Source: JACVRW01 sp963808545
GTDB taxonomy: Bacteria; Actinomycetota; Thermoleophilia; Solirubrobacterales; Thermoleophilaceae
DNA: 64,000 nucleotides
Direction: 5' to 3'
Assembly (NCBI GenBank): GCA_963808545.1
Contig: CAWEGB010000006.1
Span: 434,001-498,000 of the forward strand
The position numbers and the translations under genes are program-made. The notes beneath the pieces are model-generated. The model saw only the letters and a list, made by a program, of their open reading frames with translations, ran no database searches and was not told where the DNA came from. Positions 41,021-50,288 of the stretch are shown here, one piece after another. How positions within the stretch are numbered: position 1 is the stretch's first letter; every line of letters starts with the position of its first letter.

Positions 41021-42090
41021 GCGTCGAGGATCTCGTCGACACCCTGCTCTACGAGGGCTATGCCCTCTACCCGTACACGCCCGGCGCGACCAAGAACGCC
41101 ACGCCCACTCCGTTCGGGATCGTGTATCCGCCGGCCTACGCGGGCACGCTGGACACCGCCTACGACCATCTCGAGCTCCAGTGCGTGGTGGAGGGTGACG
41201 GTGAGGTGAGCGCGGAGGTTCGCTTCCTGGCCCCGAGCGGCGAGCGTCATCGAGCCGAGGAGCAGCGGATCGCCGGCACCGGCGAGGTCGAGGCGGGCGG
41301 GCTGTCGGTGCGGACGCGGCTCGAGGTGAGCGATCTCGGCGACGGCCGCCGGCTCGTTTCCTATCGGGTCGAGAACCACACGGCCGCGCCCGAGGGCATG
41401 GACCGCGCGGCCGCCATCGGGCGCTCCCTGATCTCGGCCCATCCCAGCGTCCGGGTGGCCGGCGGGCGCTTCATCTCGCAGCTCGAGGCGCCCTGCGACA
41501 GCGTCAACACCTGGCCCGTGCTCGCCTCGCCCCAGGACGACGTGATGCTCGGCGCCGCCATCGTGCTCCCGGACCATCCGCAGATCGCGCCCGAGAGCCG
41601 CGGCAACCTGTTCGACAACACCGAGATCGAGGAGGCGCTCGTCCTCCACGTGCAGGTGCTCAGCGACGAGGAGCGCGCCGAGCTACGGCACCAGGACCCC
41701 GCGGTCAGGGAGATGATCGACCGGGCGAGCGCGGTGACCCCGGAGGAGCTCATGAACCTGCACGGCCGGGTCGAGGTCCGCGACCCCGTGACCCTCGAGC
41801 CGCCCCAACCGTCCGCCGACGTGCGCGATCCCACGCGCGGGCTGCCCGAGGCCGAGGTCGACGGCGTGGTGTTCCGCCGCGGCGCGAAGGTCGTGGTGCG
41901 GCCCGGGCTCGAGGCGGACCTGCAGGCCCGCATGCTGGAGGGCCGCACCGTGACCCTCGAGCGGATCTACCGCGATTACGACGGCAAGATCCATCTCGGC
42001 GTGAGCGTCGACCAGCCCGGTCAGGAGATCATGCGCGAGACCGGCCGCTTTCTGTGGTTCTTTCCCCCGGAGGTGGAGGTGCTTCCATGA
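41017..42090 (+). CDS. Conserved hydrogenase-operon protein of unknown function
   Basis: 357 residues from GTG 41017 (GTGA overlap). Begins VEDLVDTLLYEGYALYPYTPGATKNATPTPFGIVYPP, suggesting an extended conserved N-terminus. The middle is beta-rich (VVEGDGEVSAEVRFLAPSGE, RLVSYRVENHTA). DSVNTWPVLASPQDDVMLGAAIVLPDHPQIAPESRGNLFDNTEIEEAL is a strikingly polar, probably conserved stretch. The C-terminal 70 residues resemble a small barrel (VFRRGAKVVVRPGLEADLQ, GRTVTLERIYRDYDGKIHLGV), as in regulators of metal-site assembly. No known family was recalled. It is coupled to the endopeptidase gene. Confidence 0.6.
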   Translation: MSVEDLVDTLLYEGYALYPYTPGATKNATPTPFGIVYPPAYAGTLDTAYDHLELQCVVEGDGEVSAEVRFLAPSGERHRAEEQRIAGTGEVEAGGLSVRTRLEVSDLGDGRRLVSYRVENHTAAPEGMDRAAAIGRSLISAHPSVRVAGGRFISQLEAPCDSVNTWPVLASPQDDVMLGAAIVLPDHPQIAPESRGNLFDNTEIEEALVLHVQVLSDEERAELRHQDPAVREMIDRASAVTPEELMNLHGRVEVRDPVTLEPPQPSADVRDPTRGLPEAEVDGVVFRRGAKVVVRPGLEADLQARMLEGRTVTLERIYRDYDGKIHLGVSVDQPGQEIMRETGRFLWFFPPEVEVLP

Positions 42091-42596
42091 GACAGATTCT
42101 GGTTGCCGGAATCGGCAACGCCTGGCTGAGGGACGACGGGTTCGGCGGTGAGGTGGTCAAGCGCCTCCACCAGCGCGAGCTCCCCGAGGGCGCGGCCGTG
42201 TTCGACTTCGGCACCGGTGGCCTCGACCTCGCCTACGAGGTCATGCGCGGGTACGACGCGCTGGTGCTGATCGACGTCAGCCGCCAGGGCGGGGAGCCCG
42301 GCACGCTCTACGTGATGGAGGCGCTCGAGGAGGAGGTCGAGGCGGGCATCGAGGACGGGCAGATCATCAACCCGCACGCGATGGACCCGCAGACCGTCCT
42401 CCGGTTCGTCAAGACGCTGGGCGCCTGGCCCGGCAAGGTCGTTGTGGTGGCCTGCGAGCCCGCCGAGGTCGAGGAGATGGGGCTGGGGCTCGGTGCCGAG
42501 GTCGAGCGGGCGGTGGACGGCGCCGTGGATCTGGTGCTGCGGACGATCGAGGAGCTGCGCACCGACGCTGCCTATGCCGCCGAGGCCGCCGACTGA
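42087..42596 (+). CDS. Hydrogenase large-subunit maturation endopeptidase
   Basis: 169 residues, ATGA overlap. HyaD/HupD-type aspartic-like protease that removes the C-terminal tail of the large subunit after nickel insertion. Motifs: ILVAGIGNAWLRDDGFG (nickel-binding Asp/Glu equivalent DDGFG), FDFGTGGLDLAYEVMRGYDALVLIDVS (second Asp), and the conserved His of NPHAMDPQTVLRF. Complete and normal in length. It acts in the cytoplasm on the HhyL tail after DPCLPCGVH. Confidence 0.93.
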   Translation: MRQILVAGIGNAWLRDDGFGGEVVKRLHQRELPEGAAVFDFGTGGLDLAYEVMRGYDALVLIDVSRQGGEPGTLYVMEALEEEVEAGIEDGQIINPHAMDPQTVLRFVKTLGAWPGKVVVVACEPAEVEEMGLGLGAEVERAVDGAVDLVLRTIEELRTDAAYAAEAAD

Positions 42597-42599
42597 CGT

Positions 42600-42959
42600 A
42601 TGCACGAGCTGTCGCTCTCCGGTGCGATCGTCAACACGGTCGTCAAGCACGCTCAGGAGCGCGCGGTGAGCGTCGTCAACCTGCGGGTGGGCGCGCTGAG
42701 GCAGGTCGTGCCCGACACCCTCGAGTTCTACTTCGGCTTCGTCGCCAAGGGAACGGTCTGCGAGGGCGCCCGGCTCGAGCAGGAGCTGGTGCCCGCGCGC
42801 CTGCACTGCACGCGCTGTGAGCAGCAGTGGGAGATGGACCTGCCGATCTTCCGCTGCGCCGGCTGCGGTGATGCGGGCGAGGTGGAGGTGGCCAGCGGGA
42901 ACGAATTCGAGGTGGAGTCGATCGAGGTCGAGGAGGCAGCTTGCATCGCACCAAGGTGA
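42600..42959 (+). CDS. hypA: Hydrogenase nickel-insertion protein HypA
   Basis: 119 residues. MHELSLSGAIV gives the N-terminal nickel-binding Met-His-Glu. The zinc site is LHCTRCEQQWEMDLPIFRCAGCG (two CxxC pairs). Normal length for the family. It hands nickel with HypB to the large-subunit precursor. It starts 3 nt after the protease stop and overlaps hypB by 19 nt. Confidence 0.95.
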   Translation: MHELSLSGAIVNTVVKHAQERAVSVVNLRVGALRQVVPDTLEFYFGFVAKGTVCEGARLEQELVPARLHCTRCEQQWEMDLPIFRCAGCGDAGEVEVASGNEFEVESIEVEEAACIAPR

Positions 42960-43630
42960 AGATCGTCGAGGAGGCACTCGACGCCAACAACACGATCGCT
43001 CAGGCCAACCGGGCGGACTTCGACCGCGCCGGGGTGAAGGTCGTGAACTTCATGAGCGCGCCGGGGGCCGGAAAGACCTCGCTGCTCGAGCGGACCATCG
43101 CCGACCTGCCGGGAGTGCGCGTCGGCGTGCTCGAGGGGGACGTGCAGGGCTCGATGGACGCGGACCGCCTGTCTGCGCTGCACGTGCCGGTGACGCAGCT
43201 CAATACGGCCCCGAGCTTTGGGGGGGAGTGCCACCTGGACGCGAACATGGTGCGCTCGGCGCTCGGCGATCTGCCACTGGACGACATCGACCTGCTGGTG
43301 ATCGAGAACGTCGGCAACCTCGTCTGTCCCGCCGAGTTCAGGGTGGGTGAGGACGCGCGCATCATGGTCTCGGCGGTCACCGAGGGCGAGGAGAAGCCGG
43401 CCAAGTACCCGCTCATGTTCCGCGCCTGCGAGCTGGTGCTGATCAACAAGATCGACCTGCTCCCGCACCTCGACTTCGACCTCGACAAGTTCCTCTATCA
43501 CCTCGAGGCCGTCCACCCCGGCGTGGAGCACATCCTGGTCAGCGCGAAGACGGGCGAGGGAATCGACGAGTGGCGAGACTGGCTCGCGCGGGCGGGCGCG
43601 CCCGCCGCGGCGGCGGAGGCTCCCGCGTGA
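42941..43630 (+). CDS. hypB: Hydrogenase nickel-insertion GTPase HypB
   Basis: 229 residues. SIMIBI-class GTPase: P-loop NFMSAPGAGKTSLLE, metal-binding switch LEGDVQGSMDADR, the conserved LVIENVGNLVCPAEFRVGED motif with the nickel-site Cys, and NKIDLLPHL (NKxD). There is no His-rich nickel-storage stretch. TTG 42941 is preferred because AGGAGG lies 5 nt before it; GTG 42956 is the alternative. The C-terminus is an Ala-rich tail. It overlaps the SIS gene by four bases. Confidence 0.94.
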   Translation: MHRTKVKIVEEALDANNTIAQANRADFDRAGVKVVNFMSAPGAGKTSLLERTIADLPGVRVGVLEGDVQGSMDADRLSALHVPVTQLNTAPSFGGECHLDANMVRSALGDLPLDDIDLLVIENVGNLVCPAEFRVGEDARIMVSAVTEGEEKPAKYPLMFRACELVLINKIDLLPHLDFDLDKFLYHLEAVHPGVEHILVSAKTGEGIDEWRDWLARAGAPAAAAEAPA

Positions 43631-44826
43631 CCCGAACGCTCGGTCGCGACGTCCTCGACCGGGCGCTGGCCGAGCGCACGCAGGCCAACACGACGTTCTT
43701 CGAAGCGGAATCGGAGCGGCTCGCGCAGCTGTGCCACCGGATGGCTGAGCGCTTCGCGCGCGGCGGCCGGCTGATCGCCGCCGGCCGCTCGCCGGCGGCG
43801 CGCTCGGACGCCCGGCACGTGGCCGTGGAGTTCGTGCACCCCGTGATCGTGGGCAAGCGCGCTCTGCCCGCGCTCGCGCTGGCCGGCGAGGGTGGGTCGC
43901 TCGCCGATCAGATGGAGCTCGCCGCCGAGCCGGACGACATCGCGATCGGCTTCGGCGCCGGCGACGATGACGGGGAGGCCGCCGCCGCGCTGGCCGTGGC
44001 CCGCGGGCGTGGCTGCCTGACGCTCGCCTTCGAACCGGCGGGAGCCGAATGGGAGTTCGAGCCGCCGGGCTCGGACCCCTCGATCCGGCAAGAGGTGGTG
44101 GAGACGCTCTACCACGTGCTCTGGGAGCTGGTGCACGTGTTCTTCGACCATCGCGGCCTGCTCGAGGGACGCCAGGCGCGGGAGGTGCACGACACCGGCG
44201 CCTCGAGCTTTCTCTATCCCTTCCTCGCCGAGGCCGAGCACGACCTCGACGCCGTGGTCGATGACGTGCGGCGGTCGGTCCTGGCCAAGGCGCAGGAGGT
44301 CGCGGAGCTCCGGGCGCAGACGCTGACCGAGAACCGCGAGGAGCTGGCCGCGGCGGCGGCCGCATTGCGCTCGGACCTCGACCGGGGCGGCCGTCTGCTC
44401 GCGCTCGGCAACGGCGGATCGGCGACCGACGCGATGGACGTGGTGGCCGACTTCTGCCGCCCGCCCGACCCGCGCTGGCGGCCACGGCGGGCCATCGACC
44501 TGACCGAGGACGCCGGGATCCTCACGGCGATCGCCAACGACATCGGGACCGAGGCGATCTTCGCCCGCCAGCTGATCGCCCACGGCCGAGCGGGCGACAC
44601 CGTGCTCGCGATCTCCACGAGCGGGAACTCGGCCAACGTGATCGCCGCCCTGGCGGAGGCCCGCCGGCGCGGCCTGAGCTCGATCGCGATGGTGGGCTAC
44701 GACGGCGGCAGCGTGGCGGCCGAGCGGCTGGCGGACCACGTGGTGATCACGCGCTCGGAGCACATCCCGCGCATCCAGGAGGCGCAGGCCAGCGCGTACC
44801 ACGTGCTGCGGGAGCTGGTGGGGTGA
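43627..44826 (+). CDS. Double SIS-domain protein (phosphoheptose-isomerase-like) in the hydrogenase operon
   Basis: 399 residues from GTG 43627 (GTGA overlap). Two sugar-isomerase domains in tandem. The N-terminal one (residues of about 25-200) is divergent (GGRLIAAGRSPAARSDARHVAVEF). The C-terminal one is canonical GmhA-like (RLLALGNGGSATDAMDVVADFC, GTEAIFARQL, VLAISTSGNSANVIAAL). GmhA converts sedoheptulose-7-phosphate to heptose phosphate, but no heptose pathway genes are here. The gene lies between hypB and hypF and is translationally coupled, so a role in hydrogenase biogenesis, perhaps binding a phosphorylated ligand, is likely though unproven. Confidence 0.8.
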   Translation: MTRTLGRDVLDRALAERTQANTTFFEAESERLAQLCHRMAERFARGGRLIAAGRSPAARSDARHVAVEFVHPVIVGKRALPALALAGEGGSLADQMELAAEPDDIAIGFGAGDDDGEAAAALAVARGRGCLTLAFEPAGAEWEFEPPGSDPSIRQEVVETLYHVLWELVHVFFDHRGLLEGRQAREVHDTGASSFLYPFLAEAEHDLDAVVDDVRRSVLAKAQEVAELRAQTLTENREELAAAAAALRSDLDRGGRLLALGNGGSATDAMDVVADFCRPPDPRWRPRRAIDLTEDAGILTAIANDIGTEAIFARQLIAHGRAGDTVLAISTSGNSANVIAALAEARRRGLSSIAMVGYDGGSVAAERLADHVVITRSEHIPRIQEAQASAYHVLRELVG

Positions 44827-44830
44827 CCGG

Positions 44831-47101
44831 GTGAGTCGCGTACGCGCGCGCGTGGAGGGCACGGTGCAGGGGGTGGGCTTCCGACCCTACGTCTACCGGC
44901 TGGCCGGTGAGCTCGGAGTGGCCGGGCACGTCCTGAACGACTCGCGCGGCGTGATCGTGGAGGTGGAGGCGGAGTCGGAGACGGTCGAGCGTTTCCTCTC
45001 CCGGCTGGAGGCAGAGGCGCCGCCGCTGGCCCACGTCGAGAGCGTTACCGCCGAGCCGGTGGCGGAGACGGGGAAGATCGGGTTCGTCATCCGTGAGAGC
45101 ACGGATGACGGTGAGCCGCGCGCGGCGGTCACCGCCGACAGCGCCACCTGCGCCGACTGTCTCGCGGAGCTGTTCGATCCCGAGGACCGCCGCTTTCGCT
45201 ACCCGTTCACGAACTGCACCAACTGCGGCCCGCGCTTCACCATCGTCCGCGGGGTCCCGTATGACCGGCCGCTCACGACCATGGCCGGCTTCGAGATGTG
45301 CGCGGCATGCCTGCGCGAGTACGAGGATCCGGGCGATCGCCGTTTTCACGCTCAGCCGAACGCGTGCCCGGAGTGCGGGCCGCGCGTGGAGCTCGTCGGC
45401 GCCGACGCGACCGGGGTCGACCCGATCGCCACTACCGCCCGGGCCCTGCTGGAGGGCGCGATCGTCGCGGTGAAGGGAATCGGCGGGTTCCATCTCGCCT
45501 GCCGCGCCGACGACGAATCCGTCGTTGCCGAGCTGCGGGCGCGCAAGCACCGCGAGGACAAGCCCTTCGCCCTCATGTGCCCCGACCTCGAGAGCGCGGC
45601 CCGGCTCGTGCGGCTGGAGCCTCTCGAGACCGAGCTGCTCGTCTCGCGGCAGCGGCCGATCGTGCTCGCGCCCCGGCGGCCGGACGCGCCCGTGGCGGCG
45701 GCGGTGGCGCCGGCGTCGAGGGAGCTGGGCGTGATGCTGCCCTACTCACCGCTTCATCATCTGCTGCTGGCCGACGTGGGGGCGCCGCTCGTGATGACGA
45801 GCGGCAACGTCTCGGACGAGCCGATCGCCTATCGCGACGAGGACGCCCGCGAGCGGCTGAACGAGATCGCCGACCTGTTCCTCCTGCACGACCGGCCGAT
45901 CGAGACACGGACCGACGACTCGGTCGTGCGCGTGGCGGCGGGCCGGCCGCAGCTGCTGCGCCGCTCGCGGGGCTACGTGCCCGACGCTTCGGCCCTGCCC
46001 GTGGAGAGCGGGGCACAGCTGCTCGCCTGTGGCGCCGAGCTGAAGAACACCTTCGGCGTCGCCAAGGGCGGTCGCGGCTGGGTGAGCCATCACATCGGCG
46101 ATCTGGAGAACTACGAGACGCTCAGCTCCTTCACCGAGGGCATCGCCCACTTCAGGCGGCTGTTCGCCGTGGAGCCCGAGGTCGTGGCCCACGACCTGCA
46201 CCCCGAGTATCTGTCCACGAAGTACGCGATGGAGCTCGACGGGGTGCGCCTGGCCGGCGTGCAGCACCACCACGCTCACCTGGCCGCGTGCCTGGCGGAG
46301 CACGGCGAGACCGGCCCGGCGGTGGGAGCGATCTTCGACGGCACCGGCTACGGCAGCGACGGCACCGTCTGGGGCGGCGAGCTGCTGCTGGGAGACCTCA
46401 GAAGCTTCGAGCGTGCCGGCATGCTCTGGCCCGTTCGGCTGCCGGGAGGCGCCGCGGCGGTCAGGCAGCCGTGGCGGATGGCCTGCGCGTGGCTTGGTGA
46501 GGCGCGCGGAGAGGCCGCACCCATGCCGCGTGCGCTCAGCGGACGCGTGACGGCGCGAGCCTGGCGGCAGGTGTGGGAGCTGGTGCGCACCGAGGTCGCG
46601 TCGCCGCCCACCACCAGCATGGGCAGGCTGTTCGACGCCGTGGCCGCCCTGTGCGGCATTCGCCCCGAGGTCAACTACGAGGGCCAGGCCGCGGTGGAGC
46701 TCGAGGCGGGCTGCGATCCGGGCGAGCGGGGCGCCTACCCGTTCCCGCTGGTGAAGGAGGACGGCGGGCCGCTCGTGATGGACGCGCGTCCCGCGGTGGC
46801 CGAGATCGCGCGGGAGCTGAGGGAGGGGGTGGCCATCCCGCTGGTGGCCGCTCGCTTCCACAACACGGTCGCCGAGGTCACCGCCCGGGGCTGCGTGCTG
46901 GCCGCCGAGCGCGGCGCCACGGAGGTCGTGGTGCTCTCCGGAGGCGTGTTCCAGAACCGGCGGCTGCTCGAGCAGACATCGGCGTTGCTCGATGCAGCCG
47001 GGCTGAGGGTCCTGGTGCCGGAACGGCTGCCTCCCAATGACGGCGGCATCGCCTACGGCCAGCTGGCGGTGGCGGCGGCGCGGGAGGCCGGATGGACGTG
47101 A
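44831..47101 (+). CDS. hypF: Hydrogenase maturation carbamoyltransferase HypF
   Basis: 756 residues, full length. It makes the thiocarboxamide CN precursor on HypE from carbamoyl phosphate. Domains: acylphosphatase (VEGTVQGVGFRPYVYRLA, 1-90), two zinc fingers (CADCLAELFDP ... NCTNCGPRF and CAACLREYEDP ... ACPECGP, 110-190), YrdC-like ATP site (VAVKGIGGFHLACRA, KHREDKPFALM, SGNVSDEPI, 200-380), and the Kae1-like carbamoyltransferase domain (AGVQHHHAHLAACLAEHG metal His pair, IFDGTGYGSDGTVWGGE, LSGGVFQNRRLLE). GTG start 4 nt after the SIS stop. Confidence 0.96.
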   Translation: MSRVRARVEGTVQGVGFRPYVYRLAGELGVAGHVLNDSRGVIVEVEAESETVERFLSRLEAEAPPLAHVESVTAEPVAETGKIGFVIRESTDDGEPRAAVTADSATCADCLAELFDPEDRRFRYPFTNCTNCGPRFTIVRGVPYDRPLTTMAGFEMCAACLREYEDPGDRRFHAQPNACPECGPRVELVGADATGVDPIATTARALLEGAIVAVKGIGGFHLACRADDESVVAELRARKHREDKPFALMCPDLESAARLVRLEPLETELLVSRQRPIVLAPRRPDAPVAAAVAPASRELGVMLPYSPLHHLLLADVGAPLVMTSGNVSDEPIAYRDEDARERLNEIADLFLLHDRPIETRTDDSVVRVAAGRPQLLRRSRGYVPDASALPVESGAQLLACGAELKNTFGVAKGGRGWVSHHIGDLENYETLSSFTEGIAHFRRLFAVEPEVVAHDLHPEYLSTKYAMELDGVRLAGVQHHHAHLAACLAEHGETGPAVGAIFDGTGYGSDGTVWGGELLLGDLRSFERAGMLWPVRLPGGAAAVRQPWRMACAWLGEARGEAAPMPRALSGRVTARAWRQVWELVRTEVASPPTTSMGRLFDAVAALCGIRPEVNYEGQAAVELEAGCDPGERGAYPFPLVKEDGGPLVMDARPAVAEIARELREGVAIPLVAARFHNTVAEVTARGCVLAAERGATEVVVLSGGVFQNRRLLEQTSALLDAAGLRVLVPERLPPNDGGIAYGQLAVAAAREAGWT

Positions 47102-47376
47102 CGGCGATCCTCGCCGAGAAGGTCTTCGCCGGCGGAGAGACGAAGCCGTTCGGCGAGCTCACGCGCGCGGAGGTCGAGGCCCGCGCCCAGGAGCTGCGCG
47201 ACGCATCGGGCTGGGGGCCCACGGCCCGCGTCGGCTCGGTGGCCCGCGAGTGGGGCGCCCTCGCCCGCCTGATGGCCGAGCAGGGGGCCGAGTCGGTGGG
47301 CGAGGTGAGCTCCGAGGAGCTCGTGGGGCGGGCTCAGAAGCTCTGGATCGTGCCGCCCGGAGGCAGCCTGCTCTGA
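47092..47376 (+). CDS. Small protein at the end of the hydrogenase operon
   Basis: 94 residues, starting inside the last codons of hypF (10-nt overlap). Helical: TAILAEKVFAGGETKPFGELT, RAEVEARAQELRDASGW, then AREWGALARLMAEQGAESVGEV and a short KLWIVPPGGSLL ending. No Cys, membrane helix or known motif. Coupled translation suggests a hydrogenase-related accessory role. The next gene, prfA, has its own -10 box, so the operon probably ends here. Confidence 0.6.
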   Translation: MDVTAILAEKVFAGGETKPFGELTRAEVEARAQELRDASGWGPTARVGSVAREWGALARLMAEQGAESVGEVSSEELVGRAQKLWIVPPGGSLL

Positions 47377-47396
47377 GGTTGCCCGCGCCTCGGGGC

Positions 47397-47402
47397 TAAC
47401 CT
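47397..47402 (+). promoter_or_regulatory. -10 box TAACCT of prfA
   Basis: TAACCT, 9 nt before ATG 47412; it marks a new transcription unit after the hydrogenase operon. Confidence 0.45.
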
Positions 47403-47411
47403 GGGTCGGCG

Positions 47412-48460
<1,049 letters not shown>

Positions 48461-48464
<4 letters not shown>

Positions 48465-49288
48465 CGGCCTCGAGCGGAGGCCGAGCCACCGGCATGACGG
48501 TGCGCGACGCCCTGGACGCCGCCTCCACCGCCATCGAGGCCGCGGGAGCGAGTACGCCGCGACTGGACGCCGAGCTGCTCGTGGCCGACGCCGTGGGCGT
48601 GGACCCGGCGAAGCTGTTCATGGACCCCGAGCTCGAGGTGCCGCCCGGCTCGGCCCGGGTTCTCGGCGCGAACGTGCGCCGGCGCGTACAGCGGGAGCCG
48701 GTGGCCTACATCCTCGGGCGCCGCGGCTTCCGCTACCTGGAGCTCTGGGTGGATCCGCGGGCGATCATCCCGCGGCCCGAGACGGAGCTCCTGGTGGAGC
48801 TGGCCCTCGATCTGCCCGAGGGCGCGCGGGTACACGATGTGGGCACCGGCGCGGGGGCGATCGCGCTGGCCCTGCTCCACGAGCGACCGGACCTGAGAGT
48901 CACGGCCTCCGAGCCGTACGAGCCCGCGGCCGCCGTGGCCCGTGAGAACGCGGTGCGGCTCGGCCTGCCGCTCGAGATCAGCTCCGACTTCGGGTTGCCG
49001 GCCGGCGAATACGACCTCGTGCTGGCCAACCTGCCCTACGTGCCCGAGGGCGACTGGGAGGGCATGCAGGTCGAGATCCGCCGCTACGAGCCACGCGAAG
49101 CCTTCGTCTCGGGGCCGGACGGCCTCGACGCCATCCGCGAGCTGATCGAGCAGGCCGAGCCCGGCACGCGTGTGGGGCTCGAGCACGGCGGCGAGCAGGG
49201 ACCAGCTGTGCGCGAGCTGCTCGTCGACGCCGAGACCTACCCGGACCTCGCGCGCTGGGACCGCATCACCGTGGGACGCGTGCCCTGA
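48461..49288 (+). CDS. prmC: Release factor glutamine methyltransferase
   Basis: 275 residues, ATGA overlap with prfA. Methylates the Gln of the GGQ motif. An N-terminal helical domain (TVRDALDAASTAIEAAG ... EPVAYILGRRGFRYLELWVD, then IIPRPETELLVE, a family signature) precedes a SAM domain (VHDVGTGAGAIALALL). The usual NPPY substrate motif reads NLPY here (LVLANLPYVP). The ATG 12 codons further in is an alternative start. Followed 11 nt later by tsaC. Confidence 0.93.
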
Positions 49289-49299
49289 CCGCCGACGAG

Positions 49300-49902
49300 G
49301 TGGCCGCCTTCGAGCGCTGTGTGTCGGTGGGTGGGGTGGCGCTGTTCCCGGCCGACACGGTCTACGGCCTGGCCACCGACCCCGATTCGAGGGACGGGGT
49401 GCGGCGACTCTACGAGCTCAAGGGGCGAGCTCCCGACCGGCCCGCGGCGGTGATGTTCTTCGGCCTCGAGCCTGCGCTCGAGGCGCTCCCCGGGCTGGGC
49501 CCCGCCACGGCGGCGGCGATGGAGCGGCTGCTCCCGGGCGCGGTGACGCTGGTGCTACCCAACCCGGCGCGCCGCTTCCCACTGGCCTGTGGTCCCGAGC
49601 CGGAGCGGCTCGGCCTGAGGGTCCCAGCACTGACGGGAGCGCTCGCGCCCCTCGCCGCCGCGGCCCGGCCGGTGCTCCAGTCGAGCGCCAACCGGTCGGG
49701 TGCGGCCGACGTGCGGCGGATCGGCGACGTGGAGCAGGAGATTCGCGCGGGGGTGGACCTGATCCTCGACGGCGGCGAGCTGCCGGGCACCGCGTCCACG
49801 GTGGTCGATCTCGGGGCCTACGAGGAACACGGACGCTGGGAGGTCCGGCGCGAGGGAGCGGTGCCGGCGGCCGCGGTGGCCGACGCGCTCGGCGGCGGGT
49901 GA
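49300..49902 (+). CDS. L-threonylcarbamoyladenylate synthase (Sua5/YrdC family)
   Basis: 200 residues from GTG 49300. Makes the threonylcarbamoyl-AMP used for the t6A37 modification of ANN-decoding tRNAs. Conserved YrdC features: VALFPADTVYGLATDP near the start, LYELKGRAPDRPAAVMF (KxR site), TLVLPNP, LGLRVPAL and LQSSANRSGAADVR. It lacks the extra C-terminal Sua5 domain, so it is the short TsaC type. It occupies the same slot as Rv1301 in mycobacteria. The stop overlaps the GTG of the AlkD-like remnant. Confidence 0.92.
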   Translation: MAAFERCVSVGGVALFPADTVYGLATDPDSRDGVRRLYELKGRAPDRPAAVMFFGLEPALEALPGLGPATAAAMERLLPGAVTLVLPNPARRFPLACGPEPERLGLRVPALTGALAPLAAAARPVLQSSANRSGAADVRRIGDVEQEIRAGVDLILDGGELPGTASTVVDLGAYEEHGRWEVRREGAVPAAAVADALGGG

Positions 49903-50283
49903 CCGTCGGGACGGACCGCGAGCTCGCGGGCACGCTCTGGGACGCGAACCGCCGGGAGACCCGCCTGCTGGCGGCCATGGTGGACGATCCGGAACGGGTC
50001 ACGCTCACGCAGATGGACCGCTGGGCTCGCGCGTTCGACTCCTGGGACGTGTGCGATGGGGTCTGCATGGACCTGTTTCGCCACACGGCTCACGCTGGGC
50101 GCAAGGCGAGGTGGTCAAGGGGCCAGCTGGGCGTTGCGCAACCTGGGTAGGCGCGACCCGTCCCTGCGGGACCTGGCTCTGGCCGGCGCCGAGGAGCTGC
50201 GCGGCGCTCCGGAGCGCAACGCCCGGTGGGTGGCGAGCGACGTGAGAAGGGCACGGATACCGCGGAAACCGATGGTACGGTGA
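49899..50283 (+). pseudogene. Remnant of an AlkD-like DNA alkylation repair gene
   Basis: GTG 49899 overlaps the tsaC stop. The reading frame gives LAGTLWDANRRETRLLAAMVDD and TQMDRWARAFDSWDVCDGVCMDLF, a clear match to the HEAT-repeat core of AlkD-like proteins, but without the first 60-70 residues. After FRHTAHA the sequence jumps to the C-terminal repeat (ASWALRNLGRRDPSLRDLAL, ARWVASDV) in another frame, skipping about 45 residues. Missing N-terminus, an internal deletion and a frame change mean it cannot make a normal protein of about 230 residues. In-frame translation stops at 50150. Confidence 0.65.
50276..50281 (+). promoter_or_regulatory. -10 box TACGGT of glyA
   Basis: TACGGT, 7 nt before ATG 50289; leaderless pattern. 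Confidence 0.5.
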
Positions 50284-50288
50284 ACCAG

